Shown here one piece after another: positions 11,780 to 23,397 of a stretch of 64,000 bases of DNA. The position numbers and the translations under genes were made by a program. The number at the start of each line of letters is the position of its first letter. Positions within the stretch are counted from its first letter, which is position 1. The stretch spans positions 418,037,757-418,101,756 of the forward strand of contig NC_081415.1 in the NCBI RefSeq assembly GCF_030272615.1. The letters run 5' to 3'. The notes below the pieces were generated by a model, which made no database searches, was not told where the DNA came from, and worked only from the letters and a program-made list of their open reading frames with translations. Origin of the DNA: Cryptomeria japonica (Eukaryota; Streptophyta; Pinopsida; Cupressales; Cupressaceae).

Positions 11780-14090
11780 AGGGGATCTCAAGCTTGAGTG
11801 GTATAATGGCCTTGGTACCATAAGCTAGTGAATAAGGTATATAACCATTAGGATTGTAAATGCTCTTATGATATTTCCAAAGTGTGAGACCAAGCTATGT
11901 AGGTTAATAGTATACAATGTTTATCAATTAATTTTCTTAAAGTTTACTCAATGATCTCATTGGTAGTCTCTACCTTATCATTACCTCACGTGTAGTAAGG
12001 GGTAGAAAAATATTGATGAATATGGAACTTTTTGAAAAATATTTTCAATTCTAAATTCGTAAAAAAATGTACTATTATTTAGTATCTACCATTATGTTGG
12101 ATAATAGTTGTGAACAATATCATTAGTGTGATGTAAGCTAAGAATCTTTTAATTTCTTTTTTTTTTACTATAAAAAAGTTAATAGTGTTAAACTATTGTC
12201 ATGTCATTTTTTATTCTATTTATTGTCTCATTTGATAAATAGAATTATTATTTTTAAAGATTGTGGATCAATGGATGCAATTTTTTAATCATATTTGAGT
12301 CAATTTTAACTTATTGAAAATGTGAAATAGAGAAAATATGAGATATTGTGATTAGAATAATTAATAATAAAATAATAATGTTTACATCTATTTATTTATT
12401 TGTTAAATTAGCAATAATAAAAGTAATATTTAATAAAAGACAATAAATGACTATATATTTTCAATCTACTTTATATCTATTTATTTCATACGTTACTCAA
12501 GAAATGTTATATTTGTAAATACTAACTTTTGCTAAATTAGGTTATTTTATTTTAATTTTTAAACATCAATTAGAAGCCTAACTTTGAAAGTAGTTCAATA
12601 ATTTTATCTTTAATATATCAAGTGATTTAATTAAATTTTATTATATTAATACTATTTACAAATTAATTATTATAGTATCAATACTTTAAATCAACTAACA
12701 TATTACACATCTTACTAGAAGAAAAAGACGCAATGTTTTTGTTGTTTATAATAGTAGATGTAAAACCAAACCTAGAAATAACATTATCCATGATAAAAGT
12801 ATAAATTCTAGATGACATGGTGGATTTGAATGAGATGGCTCCAACCCAATTAGTAAAATACAATATGTAGCAATAATAATATAGGTATGTCCTTTTAAAG
12901 ATGTCAAAGTTATCTTACCAAGCAAATATAATCCCCATGTATGAAATGGTCAAGGTGAGGTAAAAGAACGAAGCTCGTGAACAAGTACATGTTTTAGGTT
13001 ACTATGTGTTTGGCATGTTTCACATGTATTTATAAATAAAATCATGTGATTTTTAAAAATTTTACTCTAACAATTACTCATGCATGTAAATTTCTTTGGA
13101 CCAATACTTAACAAGTTAATGTGCAATAGTGAGCTTCTTGAAGAGAAACAAATATCTAATAATCATCATTGCATCTAGGTAATAAACTATTAAACTTGTA
13201 CCTACATAATACCCTATACTAATTAACTCACAAATGTAGATAGGGGTATGTCAAACATAATTAAGGGGAAATGACCCTAATTCAATATAAGTATAAATAT
13301 CATGCACCCATACTCACTAGTCAATGTAGCATAGACCAATGAGAAAGTATCATATATTACTAGTTGATTTAATCTATGATATAGAAATGTGAAGTGGGGA
13401 CTATCATCATCCATACTCATAATTCGGGTAAAGTTATTCATAGTGTTGATATTTCTATTATCTTTGTGGGAACAAAATCAATGATAAATATATGTAAAGA
13501 ATCAAGTAACTATAAAAATAAAATCATGATATTTGCAAGTTGAGAATCTCCGGTCTTATAATCAGTTGTAGCTTATCTACTTACAAAATGTGAATTACCA
13601 TTTAATTCAATATAGTTAACTATCAAGGAAATGGTTGTATGCAACCTTGCAATCAATGCTTTGTATTTAGCTATATTTTTGTCTTGTAGAAAATATATTT
13701 AAAAGATAAGGAGATAAAGTCACATAAGAGTGATATCAATATTGCAATCACTATAGAACTAGGCATACATCTAGAACTATCAAAGAATGCAGTTCAAATG
13801 GATGAGGAATGAATATGTAATATATCTTCATTAAGAATGTATGTATCGCTACGAGTATGAGTAGGTGATATTGATGCCACTAGATGGTTAATAATTACTT
13901 ACACCCCTTAACAAACTTTATAAAGATAAACTTGAGATCCAATAGGCCATGTCTCAATTTTATAGATAAAATACATCCTAAAATATTTTTTCACAAGTGT
14001 ATCATGACTAATAATCCAATAAAGTGTGACACATACAATAAACATGTTGTTCTTTACCATTCTCATCATTATGTGCTATTAATATGTTAG
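11780..14090 (-). pseudogene. pol: Very decayed gypsy pol: integrase and RNase H remnants
   Basis: Reading leftward, a stretch at about 13870-13540 fits, across frames, the extra RNase H of Tat elements. The integrase zinc-finger remnant, with CETCQTHSNLKH, lies near 13035-13000. It is followed by PFHTWGL and KGHTYIIIAT. The integrase core is the ORF at 12863-12678 (MYFTNWVGAISFKST, DNVISRFG). The downstream core matching the HFSTPYY region of element T lies around 12040-11800. About 600 bp of AT-rich sequence (12060-12660) splits the core. Frames change many times, so this is an old remnant. No LTRs could be paired with it. Confidence 0.7.
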
Positions 14091-14622
14091 GAAAGGAATC
14101 TCGACCTTGCATCCTAACGTTAAGAACAAAAAAGAAGAAGCAATTTTTGGACGATAAAACACACAAAAAGTAAATTTTAGGGCTTCAGAGGTCAAATTTG
14201 ACCCCCAAAATGTCAAAATGGGCTCTAATTCAAGAGAGCTAGTTGTGATAACATGGATCTCATCAAGATCTTTAATTCAAAAAAGGGGCTCAATCAACTT
14301 CCTAGATTAAAATTTATGGCCTCTAAAATTTGGACCTCCTATATCAAAAACAAAATAGCATCTATGATACATAAGAGCGTTGTACGAGGGAGTTAAACTT
14401 GTTGACTAGCTCACAATGCACGTTACAACAAATCATAAGGCATATTTGATTGAAAATAAAAAAGCAAAAGGGAAGCACCCAAGTTGGTGAGTGGATAATG
14501 ATAACTTTATGACATATGAAAGGAATATATTATTTTTAACCTACAAATTCATCTTGGAATTTGTTCAATAAATTTTACTAGGGACTTAGGTACCATATTT
14601 TGGGTGATTTTTTATCATGGTT
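14091..14622 (+). mobile_element. Possible left part of an old copia LTR
   Basis: TGTTAGGAAAGGAATC near 14084 has the form of a copia LTR start, and 15874-16200 has the form of a copia LTR end. The solo LTR at 14628-15868 would then be inserted inside this older LTR. There is no internal confirmation. Confidence 0.35.
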
Positions 14623-15873
14623 TCCTATGATGAACTTATAAGGTACTGAGAGGGGGGGGGGTGAATCAATGCAAGTAAAAATAATACAAATCTGATTATC
14701 AATTTCACCAACTTATAACTTAATAAGCATATAATAACACCAAGTATGCAATCACCACACAAAGCATAAACCACATGACACAAGAGTTTATACATTGAAA
14801 ACCCAAATGGAAAAAACCACGGTGAGAGTTAGTACCCACAAGATCCACTATCTGTAGTATAGATATCTGACCGGTTAAGGTCTACAACACCCGGTTAGGG
14901 GCACACCCTGTTAGAAGTGCCTAAGCCTAGTTAAGAGCTTTACAAAAAGGCCTGTGAGGACCAGCCTGTTAGGAGCTAGCCAAGTTACTAGGATTTGCAA
15001 ACACAAGTTAATGTGTCACCTGGTTAGAGGATTTAATGATTAGAACTGTTAGGATCTGATTGCACCCTGTTAGGAGTGACCTTGTAACAGAATTTTTTTG
15101 CTGCAATTGTTATGGAGACAACAAGTACAAATGATCTCAGAATAACACCTTCAGTGTCTGATAACATCTGCTTCAGAACATTACAACATCACATAGACTT
15201 CATCACTCAACTCCTTTGATCGTCGCACTATCAAAAATACAAAATTCTCTCATCCACATTCACACTATCAAGCCCATATACATATATCCTTTCATACCTC
15301 ATAACACATTTAAAATCATCATAAGGTCGGCTAGAACATTGTTACAATTTCCTAGGTTCAATGCATCTAGACAATCTTGCATTGTACGCTTTAGTTATGT
15401 CAGCCATTGACATAACAAATCCAATTCTATGTCATTTTACTGATCTGAGTGATTTTCATCACTGTCGGTTAAGTTCCATCAACTAATATGTTATGTCAAA
15501 CAAATCTCATTCACATGATCGATTCAGCACGTGCGGTCACAACCATATCTTCATCTAATAGTCTTTAATGTTGTTGCAAAACTACATCGTCTCATTCTTC
15601 ATTATTTTCATGTACTGATTGTCGAAATGTAACATTGTCTGCCATTTACCCAGGTTGAAGTCCTAATTACCAGCTCTGATGAAACTGTCTCTTCTTTACT
15701 GGTTAAGTCTTATCGGCTGCACTGTAGGACTTAGATGACTTAAGACACATAGTTGCCATCAATGACAACATACAAAATAGTCATCATACAACATTCTAAA
15801 TTCATACAAGTACGGGTTGCATCAAGCAAACACACATTACCAGTTGATCAAATGATCAAATGCCAACATCCTA
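14623..15873 (-). mobile_element. Solo LTR, copia-like, with TCCTA target duplication
   Basis: The LTR (14628-15868, 1,241 bp) reads on the minus strand from TGTTGGCATTTGATC to CTTATAAGTTCATCA. It is flanked by a perfect TCCTA duplication at 14623-14627 and 15869-15873. Near its end it has the copia-style TTGATTCACCCCCCCCC followed by CTCAG, and a GGTTTTTTCCATTTGGG tract. No primer-binding site or internal coding sequence adjoins it. Confidence 0.92.
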
Positions 15874-16224
15874 TTTATAATTTGATGGTTTTGTGTATTG
15901 TGTCTCCTATTCATTAAGTGTTGGAGATTGAAATATCACAGTGAACTTTGTAGGTATTATTTTTCTATTAGAATTGATCCAAATCTTTGTGTTGGTGATA
16001 CTCTTGTAAAGGCTTGGAGTTCACAAGTGTATTGTAACCATTGATTTATTTTGGAGTCTGAGTTTTCTCCCAAAAGAGTTTTACCACATAAATAATTGTT
16101 TTATGGTATATTGGTCTTTTTTTATTTTTGCACATAGCTCCTCTCATGGATTAGTGTAGGAAGCATATTTTGGACCTTTACTTCCATACACAACCCACCA
16201 AGAAGAAAACCTAGTATCAGAAGC
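15874..16224 (+). mobile_element. Old copia LTR end and primer-binding-site-like motif
   Basis: The sequence has the usual copia LTR 3' layout: GAGTTTTCTCCCAAAAG, then GTTTTACCACATAAA. AGTATCAGAAGC at 16213-16224 resembles a mutated TGGTATCAGAGC site. This suggests a decayed plus-strand copia 5' LTR. The following stretch to 16699 shows no coding sequence I can identify. Confidence 0.45.
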
Positions 16225-19200
16225 ATATCTTACCATGAGTAGTAAAGGTTCAACTTTGTCCTAAAGGACAATTTAACACTTTGATTAATTGTTCCCTTTT
16301 TGAAGGTTTGTGATTTGATAATGGTTTGATAGGAATATGCAAGATCTAGTAAAATAATAAGAAATTGATAACTTTCAGCATCAACAATAAGATACAAAAC
16401 TTCAAATAACACAGAGTTGGTTAATGGATTCATCTTTCTCTAATAAATAACAAAAATAGACTCTTTTTTTCCCAAAACAAGACTAACTATCAATTAACAT
16501 TGGGTGAACTATAGAGTGGTTCCCCTCTGAATTTTAGAAAGGTGCAACTCCCTTTGTATAATATAAGTTTTGGATTTTTAAATAAATGATTTCAAGTATA
16601 CTTTTGACCAAAAAGTAGTAAATGCCTCTAATATTTGCTCTCCACTATGAAACAAAAGTAATAACAAAATAGAAATCAAATACAATTTAGAACAACCTAC
16701 AACTTGTTGCTTCCCAAATCAATAGATCCACTCAACCCTAAAGATTAGTCACTACCCTATACTTAGGTTCAAGGTTGGATTTGGCCAATGAACAAGACTC
16801 AACCAACGGTTAAAATCCTCTACACTTTAGGCTCTACAGAACCTAAGGGGTGATCCTTTTGACAATACCAGTGGTTTCATTAATGTGACAAGTAGGGTAT
16901 TGTAATACAGATGATGTCCTCTTAAAAGTATGTCTGAGAAGGTGAAAATCAACACAATATCGACTCACATCTTGTCTAATTCTCAGTTATTATCATAGAG
17001 AATGTGATAATTATAAATAATTTATTAGAAAAAAAAATTGAATTGAAAGAATTAATAGATTTAGATTGATTTTGGACCCTTCCAAGGATTGCACAAAGAA
17101 ACCTATTAGACATGCGCCTTGTCCATTGTGCAGAGTCAAAATGAAATAATTGGTTAATAACAACATAAACACATAAGTAGTGACCCCCAAATCATTATTG
17201 CGTCACACAAATAATCCCTCTCATTGACATACAAACAATCTTCAAGTATAGATCCTGATATATAACACAAAATCCCCAATATTTCACTTAAAGCAAAAAT
17301 TTAACATGCTCCTTGAACATGAGCCATCAAACAAATATCTATTTTAATAAATGTAAACAAAAACCATAGACATCCTTGAAATTTATGATTTATTTAAGGA
17401 ATTTGCATACAATTAAGGAGCCATTAAACAATATGAAATTCTCATTTTATCTCTAAACTAACTTGCTTGTCATTACCACAAATCTGATTACATCACTCTG
17501 AAATTGAAAATTTACAAGAAAACCAAGCCTTAATAGCTACCTTGTACAAACAATTACACCTCTAAACTGGAGGATGGAACCCCTTACAATGAATGAGAGA
17601 ATTAATAGAGAAAGAAGCCATAAAACTACATCTAAATGAGACACTTGGCTCCTTCATCTTCATTTGATTTACCACTAGAATCTAAATCTTCGTCTCTTTT
17701 CTTTCTCTTCATCTTTGTCTTCAATCTGCATCTTCTATTAATTTGCTACCAAATTGTCTTTGTCTCTTCCCCTTTCTTCTTGGCATTTTCCTATGAAAGT
17801 ATTTTCCATTTTATGACAAAAAATCGTTGCTACACTATGCACCATTTAAGTGAAAATAATCACCCTTATATGAAATAAGTACCTTACAATGTATTATCCC
17901 CCTTCTTTCGTATGCAAATTAATTTGTTTATTTGCATTTACAAACTTTTCATATTCTTGTACTCAAATTCTCTCATGAATATTTTTACTTTTAGTGAAAA
18001 TATTTAGTAAATTGCACAATCATTTCCCCAAAATGCTCATGTGAGAACATTTTGGTCTAGGTAAAAACAATTCAATTGCAACTTATCTTCTTTTACCCTT
18101 TTACATCTAGTCAACACCTTATGTAAAAATATTTCACTGTAGCATCATTTCCCTTTGCTTGATAAAATAAATATTAACCTAAATTTAATTGGGATAAAAG
18201 AAATAATCATTCACCATGACAAACAACACTCTCATTGAAATAATTTTAGCTTGTGTGACAACATATATTCTACTTATGCAAAATTACACCTTCTATATAA
18301 GAATGCTCACCTCATATAGTTTTCACTTGTAACTGAGCTTTTACCTTTTCCTATATATTGTAAAAATAATTAACTCCTAGGGCACATGAGTGTTTGCAAT
18401 TGAAATTGCTAATTGCCCATGTGCTCCTCAAATATTTAATCATCTAAAAATCATCCTTTTTCGAATGAAACTACTCAACACTTTGATACTCATATCAAGG
18501 TTTTGTATTCACCCAAACAGATCAGCATTAACTTTGTTGCAAACCTTTAAAAAAATTGAATAAAAGACACATATTTATCCTATTAAAAAATCTCGAACAT
18601 AGCAATTAGAAAATGATAGGAAACTTAGAAATGAATTTTATTAAACCTTTGCTAACAACAAATCGCATGCCCCACACAATATCAATTTGTGCATTTTTAC
18701 TAATTTCTAGCACAATAAAATAATCCTCTACAATAGTCGACAACAATAGAGAGATCTTACCAGTGAATTGAACACATAAACAAAGAAACAATTGAATTTG
18801 AAACAAAGAAGTTCCCTCCATGGATCATATTGCATGTTTGAACAAGACCGCAACATTCAATCATTTTCTTCAACAAATTCAACATGTTTCATTCTAACCG
18901 CTAATGACTAATTCAGTATTTCTTAACTTTTGTTTTGGTATTATTTTTTGCAAATGGTTCTAAACCTCCAACTTTTAAAAACATTTGAGAATCATCGTTC
19001 CTTGTAGCCCAAAATTATCTCATTGCTCAAGACATCCATTAGCTCACAAAAAAGAAATCTCAATACAAATAAAACATTTCTTGATCCTAGCAATCTGCCT
19101 TCAATGTCTCCTTCCCTTAGACTGGAGGGCATTACCATGATGTACAATCACACAATTTGTAGATGAAAATGTAGAAACAAAATATGTGAAAACCCTAAGC

Positions 19201-20492
19201 CATTTTCACCACCTGCCCACCATGTTTGAAGTGTATCTCTCTTAGAAAATGAATAGAGTTACCATACATATAAAGCATATGTCAGCAGGTGACATTCTCA
19301 TCTCAATCCTCCACTCACTGATACAGCTCCAAAATGAAATTTTAGGGCTCCATTTGCATGTATCATTGGGACAAAGACTATCAGTAGAGCACCACAAATA
19401 TTCCATGGATCCAACGATGGCAACTTCGCTTTTCATTATTGTTTCTAAACAACGAGTACATGTACCAATAAAACTATCACTATCACTAAGGCATTCATTT
19501 TCACCCAGCAATCCAATTATCTATGCTTCTTTGTCCATTGTTGGGACTACATGCATCGTTGGAGCATGCACATACCTCCATCAATCCAGTGATGGAGTTG
19601 CTTGTCATGAGAGAGCTTTATGAACTTCTAATTTGCATATAGTTTATAAAGTTGAACTTTGTAAGACTATAAAAAATTTACCTTTTCAAGTTTTCCCTAA
19701 AATTATTTTTAAACATTTAAAAATGTTTCAAAACTTAGTTGCAACAAACTATAGGGAAATAGAATTTTTAAAATTTTTAGCTACAATGCAAACTGAGTAA
19801 TTTCATTATGGGCAAATTAGGCGTCCCAGAGCCACAAAAAATTGCAAGTGACCATAATAAATTATTTAAAACATGGTCCTTGTGTCATAATTTGAATAGG
19901 TCACCAATTTTAGGTACCTGCTTTATGAACTGGCTCTACTGGTTACATCACTCACTTGAGAAAACATTAAAATGATATACCATATGAGCTCAGATGGCTG
20001 CAAAAATGAAACTGAGGAAATTTTAGGCCAAAATATCAGGTGGGTTCCCCTCAAATTCATGATGTTTGCAACTTTTTTCGGGACACATTTTTAGGCCAGG
20101 AAGTAGTCAGAAAATAATTAAAATTCATATCAAAACTCACTTAGGGACCACGTAGCCAAGCATATTCCTCTTTGTCACATAAAAAACTTCACCAAAGGGA
20201 TTTTCATGAAGAGTGGAAAAATATTAATCACTAAAGATGGGCTCTAGGGAATTTTTGACAAGGTGCAATTATCCAAAATCTTTAAAACCTGAAAAATTTT
20301 GAGCTTTGAAAAAATATCAAATCAAATCTTGGTGCTAAAAAATTGAATATGAGTGCATATGAATATCAGGAGAGTATGAACATTTATTGGAAACTTATAA
20401 CCACTCACAACATGTAATATATTGATGGTCAAAGTGGGCAACTTAGGCATGTTCAATAATGTGCAACCATCATACCTTCAAAACCCTGTTTG

Positions 20493-22040
20493 CTTTGTGA
20501 TGCAGAGCCTTGTGAGGGTTTTAGTTGACAAGACAAATTTTGAGGCACAAATCCAAAACTAACGAGTCCAACTTAGGGACAATCACACAACAATATCAGA
20601 CCCTACACAAGAACCTAAGCATTAACAAAAGCACCATAGGTATAATGGATGATTCATCATACAAAACCAAGCCTTAACCCTTCAAGGCTTCAACACTTGC
20701 TCACGAGGAAACTTGCACATGACATGGTGGACATTGGGTAGTGGTCAAGAAACCCCTTTAACATGTCTATGAAAACATTTGTGGACCCCAAAAAGAGTCT
20801 AGATTGACACAATGAAGACCACACTTTGGCCTAGTAGCCCTTCACCGTTGGACAGTCCCAACACATACAACCACAAAGGGGTTAGACACAAATTGTTTGA
20901 ATTAAATTAATTATTTAAAAAGGGACTAAAACATATCACAAATCCAACCTTTGATGCTTTGGATTACTCTTGAGAACCAATATTGACCTACTAGCCTAGA
21001 GCCCCAATTAGGTCACTTTTACAAAGGAACTACCCTACAAATAGATCAAATGAAAAATAAACCACTTGGAAAACCTTATATAATCCTCCAATTCACTAAA
21101 TCCGCCACTTTTGGGGGTCAAACCTTCTTCAATTCTACCCAGTCCTCAAAACTCACTCAAATCGTTAACCTGTCACATGGAGATGTCAGGTTAGAAACCC
21201 TTGGTTCTTCCTCCATCCTTCATGAGCATCCTTGAAACCTTGATAATCTTATATTACAAATATAAACCTGATATTATTCCAAGTGGCATAAATTTTGGAT
21301 AGGGGAATGTCAAGTTATTAGCATTTTGGTTCAAAACGCTAGGTTAAGGGGGTTTTCTAACCCGATATGAGAAAATTGAGTGGATCTCTCTCCCTATTAC
21401 ACAAAAACACCTCAAAATAATTGGATATGGAAGCCAAATTGCTTTCCTAGCATGAAAAGTACATCTTAGAGCAGTACCAATCCATACAAAGAAGAATTCA
21501 ATGACTGTTATGTGTTTTTGCAGCAAAATTCAAGGAAAACAGAGATGTTTGTATTGCAAATTCTTCACAAATGTTTCAACAACCTTTTCCTCAGTTGGAA
21601 AGAGGCTTATATAGGCCAAATAAAACTGACCAACTGGATATAACCACCATTTGAACCAAATAGCCGTTGGGTGACAAATTGGCAAAAGTTGCACATGCAA
21701 CTTTTTTTTTGACTTTTGGTGCAATTTTTACAACATTGGACTCAAACCGACCAAACTCACCTAAATACATGTCAATAAAGACAAATAGGCCACATATGGC
21801 TCAAACATGACAAATATATTGATCTCACCCATTTTTGCACACTTGGGTGACCATTGACCACTAGTTGACCAAATAGGTTCTGATAGGCTACAAAGCACAA
21901 AATGGCATGAATGCCTTACATCATTGTCAAAACACCATGAAATGGTCCAATGGAACTTATTCCATCACAAAAACATGAAACAACACAAAAACAAAAGACT
22001 ATGATCCTCTTGAGCCTCTAGGTGCTCTTGCACCACTTTG
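20493..22040 (-). mobile_element. Solo LTR S3 with CTTTG target duplication
   Basis: The LTR (20498-22035, 1,538 bp) begins TGATGCAGAGCC and ends GCTCTTGCACCA on the plus strand. It is flanked by CTTTG at 20493-20497 and 22036-22040. The sister LTR of P near 63424-63432 carries the uninterrupted site TTTGCTTTGGGCAC with one CTTTG, a clean empty site. A minus-strand TATA box (TATATAAG) at about 21607-21614 suggests minus orientation. Confidence 0.92.
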
Positions 22041-22155
22041 GGCACTAGAAAAATATCAAATCAACTATTGAAGCTCTAAAAATGAACAAGGGTGCACATG
22101 AAAAAAAGAGGAAATACGAGGACCAATATGTGTCACTTGAAGACTGATTGGTTTT

Positions 22156-23089
22156 TGTTTATAGGAGAATTGTATCATAAATAATCAAACTTAACGATTC
22201 AACCACCAAAACTTAAATCCAATTAAATCAATTTGTAAGCACAATAAGAAATATGCAAGTCAACAATTGAACAATAAAATCAATTCAATCAAACATAATC
22301 AACTGTTCAATGCACAAAAGCTCCTATTGCTCTTCTCTTCCTTACATAATGTTGGCCCTCAGAGTCACACTTGATAACCTACAATATATAATAGCACAAG
22401 AATTCAAAGATAGTGGTTGTTGAAAAAGGGAGAATGATGACAAATTTATAGAAATTGGAGATGATTGATTAAGAGGTGAAACTAAAGTGAGCTAAAAAAA
22501 CCGATTAATAGTTAGAGAGGTGATTGAGAAATTAACTGAATTAATTGAATTAATTAATTAGTCAGAAGACGTGGAACTCAAGGATGAGTGCTAGTTAGAA
22601 ATGAGCATGTGCAATAGAAATATAACATCAGATGCTTTTAATCTAAATTTGGATTTAAAATTGGTCTAAAATTGATTTTCAAAAATATCCAAAAATCATG
22701 CACATGAAGCACAATTATGAATTTAGAACTAAGGATGAATTAGAATAAATAAATTTAAGAAATTTATTTAATTTAGAAGATATGGACAGCTAACTAAATA
22801 ATTTAAAGAAATAAAATTGAATTTAATTAAATAATAAAGATTATTTAATTTAAGTTATAAATTCAAAATTAATTAAATAATCAATTTATATTTAATTAAT
22901 TTAAAAAAGAGGAGGTTTAATGATTGAATGATTAGAAAGAAATTGAATAATTAGTAATGTTATGATGATTAAACTAATTTAGAAGAATAAAAACTAGATT
23001 AATTAAATAATTAAATAATTAAATAATTATTTAATTAATAAAGAGGAATAATTAGCATGTTATTAATACGACATTTTTAGGTGTCTACA
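22156..23089 (-). mobile_element. 3' LTR of T
   Basis: On the minus strand it starts TGTAGACACC at 23089, next to a polypurine tract, and ends near 22156 at TATAAACA (plus strand TGTTTATAGGAGAATTG). Length 934 bp. It is collinear with 34379-36395 and 40777-41734, but differs from both at several sites that those two share. Confidence 0.9.
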
Positions 23090-23107
23090 TTTTCCCCTCT
23101 TTGAGAC
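23090..23107 (-). other. Polypurine tract of T
   Basis: The plus strand reads TTTTCCCCTCTTTGAGA, so the minus strand has TCTCAAAGAGGGGAAAA directly before the LTR start. Confidence 0.85.
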
Positions 23108-23363
23108 AATGTTGGAACAACGTTGTTTCAAAGAAAATGAAAAATTTCCGACCCAACGTGCCTCGATGACAGTAGGATGTGATTATACCCACTTAGAAAA
23201 TTGGTCAAAAAATCATGGAATTGAGATAAATTTAATAATAATATGCTCATGAGTGATAGTTTCAAATTTCACGAATTTTTGAGTTCATTTGACTGACCTA
23301 CAAGTGTTTCAAAGCTTAGGGGGATCGCGACCATTTTGGAGGGAGAAACCCTAATTTTTTTTC

Positions 23364-23372
23364 TATAAATAG
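23364..23372 (+). promoter_or_regulatory. TATA box of the antisense PMD gene
   Basis: TATAAATAG on the plus strand, 26 bp upstream of the first in-frame ATG at 23398 and preceded by AACCCTAATTT. The same box is kept in the second copy of this region at 36666-36674, supporting a real promoter that runs opposite to the retrotransposon. Confidence 0.6.
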
Positions 23373-23397
23373 GCAATTCTATGTTCATTTGGCTCAA

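Noticed and set aside
19242-19623. Overlapping ORFs of 89 and 124 codons on both strands
   Set aside because: The sister LTR copy near 61745-62580 does not keep either frame, and it is interrupted there by a MITE.
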